A stretch of 64,000 bases of DNA, taken from the NCBI RefSeq assembly GCF_018446385.1, contig NC_055986.1, positions 28,517,593 to 28,581,592 of the forward strand. The letters run 5' to 3'. Below, in pieces: positions 12,674 to 24,876 of this stretch. A program made the translations under genes and the position numbers. The first letter of the stretch is position 1. Each line of letters opens with the position of its first letter. Source of the DNA: Zingiber officinale. Taxonomy: Eukaryota > Streptophyta > Magnoliopsida > Zingiberales > Zingiberaceae. The notes under the pieces were generated by a model, which was not told the origin of the DNA, did no database searches, and was given only the letters and a program-made list of their open reading frames with translations.

Positions 12674-13990
12674 TTCCCTTGTAGAGCTCTCACCTTGCTG
12701 GGATTGGCTTCAATGCCCCGCTCGGTCACTATGTATCCCAAAAAACGTCCTCCTTTCGCTCCGAACAGGCACTTCTGAGGATTCAGCTTGACTCCATACC
12801 TGCGCAGCGTTCGGAAGGTTTCTTCCATGTCCCTGAAGAGGTCGGCCGCTCGGACGGACTTAAGTAGAATGTCGTCCACATAAACTTCTAGGTTCCGCCC
12901 GATCTGCTCTCTGAATACCTTATTCATCAAGCGCTAATATGTGGCTCCAGCATTCTTCAATCCGAACGGCATCACATTATAGCAATAAGTCACGGTCGAC
13001 TTTTCTTGATCTTCAAAGCGGACTTGGTGATACAGTAGGCGTCGAGCATCTGATTAATTCATAGAGTCCACCGATGATCTATCCGGGCGGAGGATAAAAT
13101 CTTTCGGGCAAGCCTTGTTAAGATCCCGAAAATCTATGCACACTCTCCATTTGTTGCCCGGCTTGAGACTAATACTCGCCACCTCGACCACAGATATGGC
13201 TTCGAGCTTTTCCACCTCCGGATGATGGCATTCACACCGAAATCTCTTTTCTTTGCTTCTACCGCCGGTCGGACATGTAATTCGTGCTGCGCGATGCTCG
13301 GCGAAATTCCGGACAGCTCATGTGTCGACCAGACGAAGACATCATGATTTCTCCTGAGGCATTGGATCAGCTCCTCTTTCTGCTTCTCCTCCAGGTCGGA
13401 CGCAATAAAGGTTGTGGCCTCCGATCGGGTTGGATGAATCTGTACTTCCTCTTTTTCCTCATAAATTAAAGTGGGTGGCTTTTCGGTGATGGCGTTTACC
13501 TCGACCCGGGGCGTTTTTCGAGCAGAATTGGCCTCTGCTCGGACCATCTCGATGTAACATCGCTGAGCTGCTAACTGGTCTCCTCGTACTTCTCCCACTT
13601 GGTCCTCCACAGGGAACTTGATCTTCTGATGAAAAGTTGAGGCGCCTGGAATTTGGCCGTCCCAAAATGACGCTAGGACGAGGAGAGTCAACCACCATGA
13701 AGTTTATTGTTCTTGTCCTCTGGCTCTTCTCCCAGTAGGATCGTGAACCGTTAGTGAACCCGTAGGCGGAGTCGTCATGGGTAGCGACTCGGCTCAATCA
13801 ATTTGCGGTGATCGAACGCCCTCTTGAATATGATGTTGATCGAGCTCCCTGTCATCAAATACGCGGTGAATAGTGTAATTGGCTATTACCGCTTTGATGA
13901 GCGAGCATCGTCGTGGGGTACTTCAACTCCTTCCAAGTCCCGGGCCCGAAACTAATTTTGGGTCCGCTCGCCCGTCTAGAGTTGCCGGGC
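12661..13990 (-). pseudogene. Protease and reverse transcriptase of Tat element G
   Basis: The RT catalytic box YVDD is encoded at 12882-12871, in the segment GRNLEVYVDDILLKS..LNPQKCLFG..FLGYIVTERGIEANP. Upstream, 13691-13134 encodes the RT N-terminal side (FVWSTHELSGISPSIAQHELHV). Bases 13990-13700 encode protease-like sequence (NFMVVDSPRPSVILGRP is characteristic of Gypsy/Tat). Frameshifts at about 13130, 12950 and 13480 break the frame. The QKCLFG and G(F)LGY motifs confirm the family. Confidence 0.88.
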
Positions 13991-14064
13991 GCTCGCCTTT
14001 CTAGCTCGGTTGGAGTCTCCTCCGGTCGCCAATAACGTTGATCTCGCCTCGGGAAGTATTGCTT

Positions 14065-15252
14065 CTATTTTCTTCTTCCCGAGCGGACGAGACCGTTCAC
14101 TGGACGTTCGGCGATTCTCTTGCCTTGGAGAACGATGCCGATCGGAGTCTCTGTCGCGTCCGGTCTCCTGTCGATGGGAGGAGACCGTCGTTCGGCATTC
14201 CGGGGAACGGGATGAGCCACGAAGGAAGACTTCGACAATCCCTTGTGTTGTGCGTATCCGTCCGATGGAAGGAGCAGAACATTGGGGTCCATCTCTTCTT
14301 TGGCTTGGGCCGGGCGGCAGCTACCTCTTGCACGATGAGCGGCGTGTTGTTTCCGCTCGGATCGAGGAGGCCGCTCGGCTGGAGTTTCTTTTTTCCTGGC
14401 CGCCTGTGCTTCTTCCACGTTGATGTACTCGTTAGCCCGATGTAGCATGTGATCATAATCCCGGGGCGGCTTTCGGATGAGCGATCGGAAGAAATCTCCA
14501 TCCACTAGGCCTTGTGTGAAGGCGTTCATCATGGTTTCCGAAGTGGCCGTTGGAATGTCCATCGCTACTTGGTTGAATCGCTGGATGTAAGCTCGAAGCG
14601 ATTCCCGGGCCTCTTGCTTGATGGCGAACAGGCTCACGCTCGTTTTTTGATAGCGCCGACTGCTGGCGAAGTGGTGGAGGAAGGCCGTTCGGAAGTCCTT
14701 GAAGCTTGTGATGGATCCGTCCGGCAGCCTCCGGAACCACCATTGAGCCGATCCCGAGAGAGTGGTGAGAAAAACTCGGCACTTTACTCCATCTGTGTAT
14801 TGATGGAGGGTTGCCGTATTATCAAACTTACCCAGGTGATCATCCGGGTCGGTTGTCCCATTATACTCGCCGATCGTCGGAGGCATGTAGTGCTTGGGCA
14901 GAGGGTCTCGTAGAATAGCCTCTGAAAATTGGCGATTGATCCGCTCGGGCGATGCGTTCGCTCGGGGGGCTTTCCCCTTCCTGTCATCTCGTCTAGGCAT
15001 TTCATCCGAAGAAGACCCCCTATCTCTGTGAGTTGGTACGGCTTCAGGGGTGCGGAACAGAGCCCGATGAAATGCGACAGTGGCAGGTGGTGCTTCCGCT
15101 CGGCCACCAGATGCTGATGTTGCTTGCTGCTCCGGCCGCTCGGATGCGGCTTTCTATTTTTGCTCCACGAGCTTGGCGGCCCTTGTCTCGATCAGAGCGT
15201 CCAACTCCTCTTGAGAGAGCGGCACCATATGCGGTCTTCCAGCCTCGTCCAT
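14065..15252 (-). pseudogene. gag of Tat element G
   Basis: The natural start is the ATG at 15252, giving MDEAGRPHMVPLSQEELDAL, about 30 bp inside the primer-binding site. One TAG stop near 15156 interrupts it. The frame from 15000 then stays open for 311 codons and includes the retrotransposon gag domain: EYNGTTDPDDHLGKFDNTA, CRVFLTTLSGSAQWWFRRLP, FKDFRTAFLHHFASS, SLFAIKQEARESLRAYIQRFN and AFTQGLVDGDFFRSLI. It forms the capsid. With one stop it is a near-intact pseudogene. Confidence 0.88.
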
Positions 15253-15282
15253 TGTTTCCGATCGGATGCAGGAGCGTTCCCA

Positions 15283-16031
15283 CAGACGGCGCCAAATTGA
15301 TCCTGTCCGAATCTCCGAACCAAAGGACGCTGGGCACGTGGTGCGCTCCTAGTCGATGGCGTAGGCCTCTGTCGGGTCACGCGAAGCTCCGGCGGACCTG
15401 CACAGAAGTCGGGCCGGGAAGGGTTCCCGGCGGCGACCCTCTGACACTCAAGTCAGGCAAGCAAACAGTGTAAAAGGGTGGCTCCAGAGATGTTTCTTGC
15501 GCGTACCTCCGGCGAAGTAAGAGGCTCTATATATAGAGCGAGGAGAGAACTAATACACGTTCACCGAGGTGCAGACGTGTCAGCAACCCATACCTCGGTA
15601 TGCACTTGTCAGAGAGCTTACCTGACACCATACTGCTACAGTCCGAGCATGTCTTCGATGGGACAACAGGACACCCCGTTGTCAGACTAGGAGTATGGTG
15701 TAGCCATACGACTTGACGGCTGTCAGGAGGTGTTCCCATCCTTTACCCACCGCCCGGCCGGGACATCCGTCCGGCCGACCGGGCGAAGAACGTCGTCCGG
15801 ACGGCCTTAATTCCCTGCGTCGGCCGGGCGGCACGTCCCTCCGCTCGGTCATTATGTACTGTTTCATTGAGCGTCGGAACCCTGGTCCCTACCAGGGTGC
15901 CTTTTACTACCAGATGTCCCTTTCTTCCAAGTCCGGTCGGCTCGTCCTTCTCCGGCGGGCCACTGGGTCCTTTGACCTCCCCGTGGCGTTGACCCCTCGT
16001 TATGGGGTTCCGAATTCTTACCACCGGATCA
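15283..16031 (-). repeat. 5' LTR and primer-binding site of Tat element G
   Basis: The LTR proper is 15298-16031 and equals the 3' LTR in length (734 bp). Just inside it (15283-15297, minus strand) is TTTGGCGCCGTCTGTGGG, a primer-binding site of the TGGCGCC class used by Tat/Athila-type Gypsy elements. TATA at about 15528-15535. The CATGC copy at 16032-16036 marks the right end of the insertion. Confidence 0.92.
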
Positions 16032-17912
16032 CATGCCTTCAAGGTTTTCCAAATAGTCATATTCACCGAACTTAATACAAAACCTTGGTCTAACTGGTTA
16101 GGATCCGTAAAGGGTAGCTTCGGTTAGTTCCATTAAGCCAAATGCAACAGGTCGAAGTCATATCTTCTTAGACATGCATAAACAAAGTTTTCCTAATGTA
16201 CTATCATCCAAAACTTCACCAGTACCGTTGGTCAAGTTAAACTGTTATCCCTTTAAACTAGTCCTAATTACCCTGCCGGGTAGGTTAGTTTTTGATTACC
16301 CTATCGGGTAGGTTAGTTTTGGAGGTGCCAGCTATTCTGAAGCCTCCTCCTGAATTATTATCCTGTATTTTCAAGTTTTAGTTCTAGGTTTATGTCTGTT
16401 ACTTTTATAATTATATTTAACTTGATGATAGTTTAATTTTTGACGAGTTTTACAATATTTCGATTTTGATTTAGTTAGTCTAGGTTTGTGTTTTAGGTTT
16501 GATTTGGTTTATCATATTTTATATAGTTTATTTTATCTTTAGGTATGTAATATTGGTTAATTCCTACTTGCGTGGTTAAGCACGCATTTGGAACTCAAGC
16601 TTTAGTTTGTTGTTTGTGTTGGGTTATTAGTGATTTAAACGTTTTATTTAAACTTGACTTGTAGCCAAGTCTGGTTTTATTGTAGATGGCCTTTTGACTA
16701 TTTAAAATAAGATCTAAATTTTTAGATCTTGTTGTAAATTTTTCTAAAAGTCCTTTTAATTTATTAATTTCTCTTTTTAGTGTTGAATTTTCCTCCTCAA
16801 GTGTTAGGTCTTGAGTTGGATTAGAGTTTATGATTTGTTCCTTGAGGTTCTGGTTTTCCTCAAGGAGCAATTTATTTTCATTTTCAATTGCAGTTAATTT
16901 TTTATCTAAACAAGTAATAATTTTAAAAAATTTCTTATTTAAGCTATGGTATACCTCTTCGGGACCTTCGGAAATGAGTACGGACTCGTGGCTCGATTCG
17001 GGTTTGGACCCGTCTTCCAATTCGTCCTCTAATTCTTCTTCGCGAGCCATCAACGCGAGGTGACTTTAATGCTTCTGATCTTCGGCCTCCGATTCTTCTC
17101 AAGACGAGTCGCCCCAGGTTGCTTTGAGAGTCTTTTTCTTGGTTGTTTTCAACTTGTCACTCTTCAATCTCGGACACTCGTTCTTGTAGTGGCCTTTCTT
17201 ATTGCACCCGAAGCAAGTCACATTCCTTGGTTCAGTCAGGGAGTTGATCTTCTGCAGGTCCCTTTTGCTGAAGTTCTTCTTCCTCCTGATGAACATCTTC
17301 CTTACTAGGTTCACCAGGTACTCTTCGTCTTCAGAATCTTGGTCGGACTCATCTTCAGGTTCAGGCTTGGTTTTTATCCTTTCCTTAGAGGAACCTGCAA
17401 ACAAAGCGATACCTTTCTCGGCTTTGGCATTAGTCTCCTCGTGTAATTCAAGTTCGCAAAATAACTCATCTAATTTTAATTTAGAAAGGTTCTTTGAAAT
17501 CTTGTAGGCATCCACAATGGATGCCCACAATGTATTTCATGGAAACGTGCTTAAGGCGTGCCTGATTAAGTTGCAATTCTCCATCTGGTGGCCTATCGCG
17601 TGAAGTCCGTTGAGGATGTCTTTGATCCTCGCATGAAGTTGAATTGATGTTTCTCCTTCCTGTCTTTTAAAATTAAACAGTTTATTTAAAAGAAGGTCAT
17701 GCTTAGTTACCTTGGCGTCGCTCATTCCTTCATGTAGTTTGACCAGCTTGTCCCATAACTCCTTCGTATTTTGGTGTGGTCCCACTCGGTTCAACTCTTC
17801 CCTCGTCAGCCCGCATTGTAGTGTGTTAAGAGCTTTAAAGTCTATCAAGGATTTCTTTTTCATATCCGGAGTCCACAATTCCAGGTCCAGTGGATTTCCA
17901 GAGTTGTCGACA
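16032..17912 (-). pseudogene. gag of Copia A (main part)
   Basis: Three broken segments together make a Copia gag. Bases 17878-17537 encode the UBN2-type capsid (NTKELWDKLVKLHEG, HARIKDILNGLHAIG). Bases 17530-17099 encode WASIVDAYKISKNLS..ELELHEE and the zinc knuckle CFGCNKKGHYKNEC (CX2CX4HX4C). Bases 17053-16595 encode a glutamate/lysine-rich coiled-coil-like stretch. The first 49 codons lie at 27520-27373, beyond the Gypsy insertion T: VPV is rejoined to VDNSGNPLDLEL when T is removed. Bases 16032-16594 continue non-coding or broken. Confidence 0.88.
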
Positions 17913-20358
17913 TGTAACGCCCGAAAATTCTCAAGACAATTTTAGGAATATTCTATGATTTTTCTGGAATTATTAGATATTTTTCCGGAATTTTCCGAGT
18001 AGCGGAAGTAGCAAAAATAATTAGAAGAATAAAAAGGGCTTAAACGGGAATTGAACCCGGGACCTCTCGGGTCCGCTAAACCTTTAGTTAGCCTTAGTAA
18101 CCGGTGAACCCAGCAGGGCCGTGCTGAAAGAGAAGGGAAACATTTATATTTATATTGGAGTTTGGCCTAGTTACCCACTTAATATAAATTAAAAACTTAA
18201 GTTGGTTTGGGTTATTTCTTTTATTTGGTTCGACAACTTCTCCCTCTCCAAACCCTCACCGACGCCACCTCTCCCTCTCCTCTCTCTCTCGGCGCCAACA
18301 CCCAAGCAAGCCTAGGGTTTCATCCCTAGGGCCATAGGAGTGCCTTCCGGTGACATCTCGGGCACAAGGACGTTCCCCTCCGTGAGTAGAACACGTGGAC
18401 GCGAGCGAGTCGCCGAGAAGTCGACTCCACCGGAAGTTCTAGCGATTAGATTTGTAAGAAATCTAGCATACAAGGTAAGAAACCCCTCACCTGCAGTATA
18501 AGTAGCTCTCGCGTGTTTTCTTTTATGCATTAGATTAGTTTTAATGAATTTTGTCAGCATATAGGGTGTACTTTAACTCTTCTCACAGATTTAGGGATTA
18601 GTGAGCATCTCTAGATGGGCCGAGCACGTGTATCCTCTGTAGATAGGGGTTTAGACGCTGCTGGGTGCCTAGAGGTGGTCTCCTTGATCGAGAGGAGAGT
18701 TAGAGAGCGTCAAATGCTCGACAAAATACCTAGCACAGCCTTATGATACAGTGGCCATTTAGTTAAATGCCATAGAACATGTTAATTAGCATGATCAGTT
18801 CTATTTCAGCTTTTATGAGACTAGATGTCCAAATGGGTGGGCTCCCACAGTCGCCTCTAGGTTCAGACAACCTAGTTCTAGGTTCAGATAACCTAGATTC
18901 AGCAAAATAGTATTAGCTATTTCAGTATTTTACTTTTCAGTGGCACTGTACTGGATTAGATATCCATTGGGTTGGGCTCCCATAGTCGTCTCTAGGTTTA
19001 GCTAACCTAGTAAACCCTACTAGATTCGGAACTTGCAATCCCGGGTCTAGTTAGGGATGCACGCACAGCAAGTACAGTTGTCAGGGCCCATCAGCAGCAT
19101 GTTTAGTATTTTTACTTACTATATGTATATGGTTTTCAACCTTTCACAAATTAGTTCGTGAATTCAGTACAGTCCTAGCAGTAGCTCAGTATTAGCTTAG
19201 CTTAGTTTTAGTATCAGCTTAGTTCTTCATTGATACCATGTGATTGATATCATGTTCAATTTTAGATATGCATTGATTGTATGCCTATATGCCATGCCAT
19301 GTTTAGTTTATTCAGTATACTTAGCATATCCTTTCAAACAGCATGATTTAAAATCATATTTGCATCGTATGCATATTTTAGTGAGGTAGATGGTTTCTTA
19401 CTAAGCTTTTAGCTTACAGATACTATTTTCCTTATACTGCAGATACAGGTAAAAGGAAAATGGACTAGCAGTGGAGGCTGGAGGTCAATGCAGGGGAAGA
19501 TGTGTGTGGATGGAACCTGGAAGAAGATCTTAGGGAACTTAACAAGTTTTATCTAAATACTAGAACTGTTTAGAGATTTAGCATTTTGCAATTTAGTTTG
19601 TTCATCGTTATGAATTAGTTAATCATGTCCTTATTATGTTTAGAACACTTCTTTCATGATGTTAGAATGTCGGTAGATAGTGTTACAATGTTTTCCAGTT
19701 GTTGTAGAGTTTGTAGAAGTGATTGAGGCACGAAACAGTGCTGAAATCAGAGTTTCAGTGCGAAATCAGAAACTCTGATCGATCCATGGATCGATCGGGG
19801 GTCCCCAATCGATCCCCGGATCGATTGAGGGCCGATTCCGCAAACAGAAGGCTTCTGGATCGATCAGCTGATCGATCCAGTCACACGCTGTCGCGAACAG
19901 AAAGGTTTTTGATCGATCATTGGATCGATTGACTAGGTTGGATCGATCAGCCGATCGATCCAAATGAAGTCCCGTGCACAGAAGCACGCGGGATCGATCA
20001 CTGGATCGATCAGTGAGCCTGGATCGATCAGCCGATCGATCCAGATTATCACCCGAGCACAGTAGCAGTCGGGATCGATCCATGGATCGATCCAACATAG
20101 AGCAATCGACCCAGCTCAGTCTGGATCGATTGGGAAGTTCAGTTTGACCAAGAAACTTAGCAGATCAGCTTCTAGTCCATAGGGGATGTAGGATACGCCT
20201 TGTATCCCTTAGATTACATTCATCAGTACATGTAGAACCAAGAATGGTTATCAGTTAGCAACTAAAATTTAAATTAGATCATAATTTCCGCACAGTTAGC
20301 ACAGCATAACTGTAGCGATCGGCCTTACAGCTTAGCTAGTAGAAGGCAGGTCGTTACA
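17913..20358 (+). repeat. 5' LTR of Gypsy T
   Basis: 2446 bp, nearly identical to 24891-27372. Bases 19775-20135 hold a dense set of GGATCGATC..GATCGATCC palindromes. The reading frames seen there (DRSxDRS repeats on both strands) are products of this repeat and not proteins. The primer-binding site follows at 20361-20373 (TCGTATCAGAGC), one base off the initiator-tRNA-Met type TGGTATCAGAGC. Confidence 0.9.
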
Positions 20359-20589
20359 GAGTCGTATCAGAGCAGAATTCCATACTTCCTACACACACAT
20401 CAGCATTGAACCTGCAGCTTCCAAGTAAGAATACCTCTACATTATTTATGCTTTCTGTTTCCTTGTTATAGTTCATGTTTATAGATAAACTGCTGCATGA
20501 TAGTATGTGATAGTATATAACATGATAACGATAGTTATACAATTATGATTGTAATAGTTATTCATGTTTTGTCCTCTATGTCTTTAGAA

Positions 20590-21560
20590 ATGGCACGAGG
20601 GCACTAGCACTAGAGAAGAGGGTTCGGTGCCTCGTCCCGACCTTACAAAGATTAGTGGCTCGAGCGTGAACAGAAATAGCCACCTTAAAGGCTAATCGTG
20701 ATACCCCGAACCAAACCTAACGACTCCGAAGTCTTAGAGGTTCCAAGACCGACAAAGACCAAGACACCCCAAAGAATCGAGCTAAGAAAGGAAGCCTATC
20801 CGATCCAGTGGCGCGAATCAAGCCAGAGAACTTCTCGGGCACTAGTGAACCATGGGACGCACAGCCTGGTTCAAAACACCGGAGAGCACGATGGAGCTTC
20901 GGACCGCCGTAACACGAAGGTGAAGTGTGCCTGAGACGACGATGTGGTGGAAAGAATCGAACAGCGCCCAAGGAACCGATGTCATGACTTGAAAGAATTC
21001 TTCGAGGAGTTCTTTCACATACGGTTACAAACCGCCACTACGACGAGTTCACCGAGTTCGTCAGGGCAACCTTTCGGTTGAGGAAGCGTGAAGAAATTCA
21101 ACAGTTGGCTCGTCTATGCCCGAGCTAGTCGGATAGAGAAGGAACGAATCTGGTGATGCTCAAGATGCTAAGGCCGAGATAGAAGCGTGGTGGTGGCATA
21201 CATAGGCCACAAACCACGAGAGGAGTTAGTGAGCGGTGCCTTGACCACGAGCATTACCAAAGATAAAGCAGCAAGTCTCCTCGAGTCCAAAGGCCAAGGA
21301 AACTCTCACACTCAAAACAGCAAGGTCACAGCTCTAACGGAAGCCAACAGCAAGCGCAAATCGGGGAGTGAACCAAAAGGAGGACCATCCGCAAGCGACC
21401 TAGTTATCCAAAGTGTGCTACTTGTGGGAAATTCCACCTGGGGTTTGTCGCAAGGGCACACGAGGATGTTTTGAATGTGGACAAGAAGGGCACATGGCCA
21501 AGCAAGGTCCGAACAAGACCGTTCTTCCTCAGCCACAGCAGGCCAGCCAGCTCAGTTGTA
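20590..21560 (+). pseudogene. gag of Gypsy T
   Basis: A candidate start at 20591 (ATGGCACGAGG) leads into a heavily frameshifted gag. Near 21415-21510 two zinc-knuckle motifs can be read: CATCGKFHLGFC, and GCFECGQEGHMAKQ (the usual CX2CX4HX4C with the last Cys changed to Gln). Arginine-rich, proline-rich and Q-rich stretches flank it, as in chromoviral gag. No continuous frame remains. Confidence 0.7.
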
Positions 21561-24500
21561 TCAGATGCAAGCCGCTCTAGAAGGTCCACTTATCAGCCAG
21601 GGCAGATTAGTAGCACCTCCAGCTATGGCGAATGTGAGGATCTACTCACTCACCAGAGAGGACGTAGCCAATGCCTCGACAGTTGTCACAGGTCAGATTA
21701 GCATTTTACAGTATAGTGCTACTGTTCTATTTGATACTGGGGCAACTCATTCATATATAGCCGGGATGTTCTCCGAAAAATTAGAAATACCCTCGAGATA
21801 CTCAGTGGTGACACTACCTTGGAGAGATCATGGCATCCACGGCTCGGGCAAGGCCATTATAGCGAGAGAACTCTTTGTGATCCGATAGTGCTAGAGATGA
21901 CCGACTATGATGTTATCTTTGGAATGGACTTTCCGATCCGATACGGTGCTACCATAGAGTGCCGAACGGAAAGTCATCTTCCAACCTGAAGTGGCAATGC
22001 AATTTGGAGAACCAAAGTGAAAGGCCAAGAAGTTTCTTTCAGCTATGAAAGCAGGATGTATGGGATTCCTAGCACATGTAGTCAACGCCAGCCAGGACAA
22101 GAACCAACAGCTAGCAGAGGTTCGAGTCGTATGTGACTACCCAGCAGTCTTCCCGGAAGAGTTACCAAGCTTAGCACCAGACAGGGAGATTGACTTTGAG
22201 ATAGAGCTCATTCCTGGTACAAATCCTATCTCCAAAGCGCCTTATCGCATGGCTCCAGCAGAACTGAAGGAACTTCAGGAGCAACTACAGGAGCTGCTTG
22301 ACAAGGGTTTCATACGCCCGAGTCACTCACCATGGGGAGCACCTGTATTGTTCATGAAGAAGAAGGATGGAAGCATGCGACTGTGCATAGACTACAGATC
22401 ACTGAACCAAGTCACGATCAAGAGCAGGTATCCCCTTCCCAAAATCGATGACCTATTCGACCAGCTGAAGGGAGCAGCAGTGTTCTCTAAGATAGATCTC
22501 AGATCATGTTATCATCAGGTGAAGGTTAAAGACAGCATTCAGAACCAGATACGAACACTACGAGTTCGTAGTCATGCCCTTTGGCGTGACCAATGCTCCA
22601 GCTACATTCATGGATCTCATGAACAGAGTATTCAAGGAGTATTTAGATAATTTTGTTATTGTGTTCATCGATGACATCCTTATCTACTCAGGAACTCAGG
22701 AAGAACACTCAGAGCTACAGACACTTCAGCAGAACCAACTATACGCCAAGTTCACGAAATGTGAATTTTGGCTAGATCAGTGTCCTTCCTGGGTCATATC
22801 ATATCAAAGGATGGTATTATGGTAGATCCCAACAAGATAGAAGCGATAAGTAACTGGAAGAGACCTAAGAACGCTAGCGAAATCAGAGCTTTCTAGGATT
22901 AGCAGGATATTACTAAAGTTTGTAGAGGACTTCTTCAGATAGCCTCCCAGCGATGCCTCTTACCCAAAGAACAGAAATTTCAAAGGATGAGGATGAGACG
23001 ATGAGCTAAAAGGAGATTGACCGGGCTCCCATTTTGGCACTACCGAGACAACACCAGCCTTTGACATCTATAGTGATGCCTCTAAGTTGGGACTAGGAGC
23101 GGTGATGCAAAACGGCAAGGTGATCGCCTATGCCTCCACAACTCAAGGATTATGAGAAGAATTACCCTACTCATGACCTTGAGCTTGCAGCAGTTCGCCT
23201 CAAAATTTGGAGACATTACTTATATGGAGCTCGGGCAGAGTGTATACAGATCATCGTAGTCTCAAGTACTTCTTCACTCAGAAGGACATAGCGCAGATGG
23301 CTTGAGCTGGTCAAAGACTACGATATAGACATCCTCTACCATCCGGGAAAGCCAATAAGGTAGCCGACGCACTTAGCAGAAAATCCAGCTACCTTATCAT
23401 CTCAACCGTGTCACCGCCCCTACGAAGGAGATCGTAGATTTCGGTCTCGAACTCATCGTTGGATAGCTCTCTACTATGACCTTAGAGTCTACCTTGCTTG
23501 GTGATATCAGCTCAGGAGCGGGACCCCGAAATTCGGAAAATCAAGCAAGGACTAGCGTAATCGAAAGTAGAGGATTCAGAGTGTCCGATATGGGTGTTGC
23601 ATTTTGGTGACAGACTGTGTTCCGGATCGAGGAGCTACGAGAGATTTTAGATGAGGCTCACAAGACTTTATGCGATGCATCCGTGTTCCACCAAATGTAT
23701 CAAGACCGAAGAACCATTTTTGGTGGCCGGATGAGCGAGACATCGCCAGATATGTTAGCATCTGCCTCACCCGCCGAGGGTCAAGGCGTAACATCGACAG
23801 GAGGAGTCCTGCATCTGATTCCGTAATGGAAGTGGGAGGATATCTCTATGGATTTCATAGTGGGACTACCCGGAACCACGAATGGTTTTGATACCCGTAA
23901 TAGGTTGACTAAATCAGCCCACTTCTTAGCTATCAAGATATCCTATTCCATGGAGAAGCTAGCTCATTGTACCTCCGGAGATCGTCAGACTACATGGAGT
24001 CCCACGAACCATCATTTCGATGGACAAGAGTTCACATCACACTTACGGGAGTGTGTACACTAAGTTAAAGTTCAGACAAGATTCCATCCCCCGGATGGTC
24101 AGACGGAGCGAGTAAATCAGGTACTCGAAGATATGCTCCGAGCGTGTGCCCTAGACTTCAAGGGAAGTTGGTGCAAATATCTGAGCTTAGCAGAATTTGC
24201 ATACAACAACAGCTATCAAGCAACTATCGACATGGCGCCTTACGAGGCTCTCTATGGGCGGAGGTGTAGATCTCCAGTCTGCTGGTATGAGAGTGGTGAA
24301 CAGAAAGAACTAGAACTTCAAACAGATCTAGTAGCAGATACCACAGCAGCTATACAGCAGATCCGCCAGAGGGTAGAGACAGCTCAGAGCCGCCAGAAGA
24401 GCTATGCTGATACACGGCGCAGACCCTTAGAGTTTTCAGTTGGGGATTCAGTGTTCCTCAGAGTAGCTCCCATGAAGGGAATAATGCGTTTTGGGAAGAA

Positions 24501-24855
24501 GGACAAGCTAAGTCCCAGATGTGTGGGACCATACCTTATGAGCAGAAGAGTGGGCAAGGTAGCATATGAGCTAGAGCTACCCCAGGAAATGGCAGCTGTC
24601 TACAACGTATTTCATGTCTCTATGCTGAAGAAGCATACCCCAGATGCCACCCAGGTGATTGAGCCCCAGTCGGTACAGATCCGCAAAGACCTCCGCTATG
24701 ATAGTCGGCCTATTCAGATAATAGATCGAGCAGTTAAGAAATTGCGGAACAAGGAAGTACCATTAGTCAAAGTCGTTTGGCACAGTCACACAGCAGAAGA
24801 GGCAACTTGGGAGACAGAAGCCAGCATGAGACAGAAGTACCCAGAATTATTCTAA
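21561..24855 (+). pseudogene. pol of Gypsy T: PR, RT, RNase H, integrase, chromodomain-like end
   Basis: Protease is at about 21690-21890 (ATVLFDTGATHSYI, the DTG active site). RT at 22045-22830 has [38 protein letters not shown] and [14 protein letters not shown], then after a frameshift [13 protein letters not shown] and the catalytic FIDD (22664-22675). RNase H remnants lie at 23050-23400. Integrase core is at 23600-24130 in pieces. The last 240 codons (24133-24855) are open: LAEFAYNNSYQATIDMAPYE, YGRRCRSPVCW, YADTRRRPLEFSVGDSVFLR, VGPY, VFHVSMLKK, and a VKVVWHSHTAEEATWE tail resembling the truncated chromodomain of Tekay/Del. Confidence 0.9.
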
Positions 24856-24876
24856 GTTTGAGGATGAACTTTTTAT

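Larger units (their letters stand above)
7867..16031 (-). mobile_element. Tat-type Ty3/Gypsy LTR retrotransposon 'G', complete
   Basis: The element is 8165 bp long with two 734-bp LTRs (7867-8600 and 15298-16031) and a perfect CATGC target duplication (7862-7866 and 16032-16036). On the minus strand the order is LTR, primer-binding site, gag, protease, RT, RNase H, integrase, a tandem-repeat 3' region, polypurine tract, LTR. RNase H before integrase defines Gypsy. The TTTGGCGCCGTC-type PBS, the gap after RNase H, and the long repeat-rich 3' region fit the Tat lineage. By eye I count about 11 differences between the LTRs (roughly 1.5%), so the insertion is fairly recent, yet the coding frame is broken in several places. 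Confidence 0.93.

Noticed and set aside
14010..14445. Plus-strand ORFs of about 135 codons opposite the gag of G
   Set aside because: They are shadows of the gag reading frame on the opposite strand.
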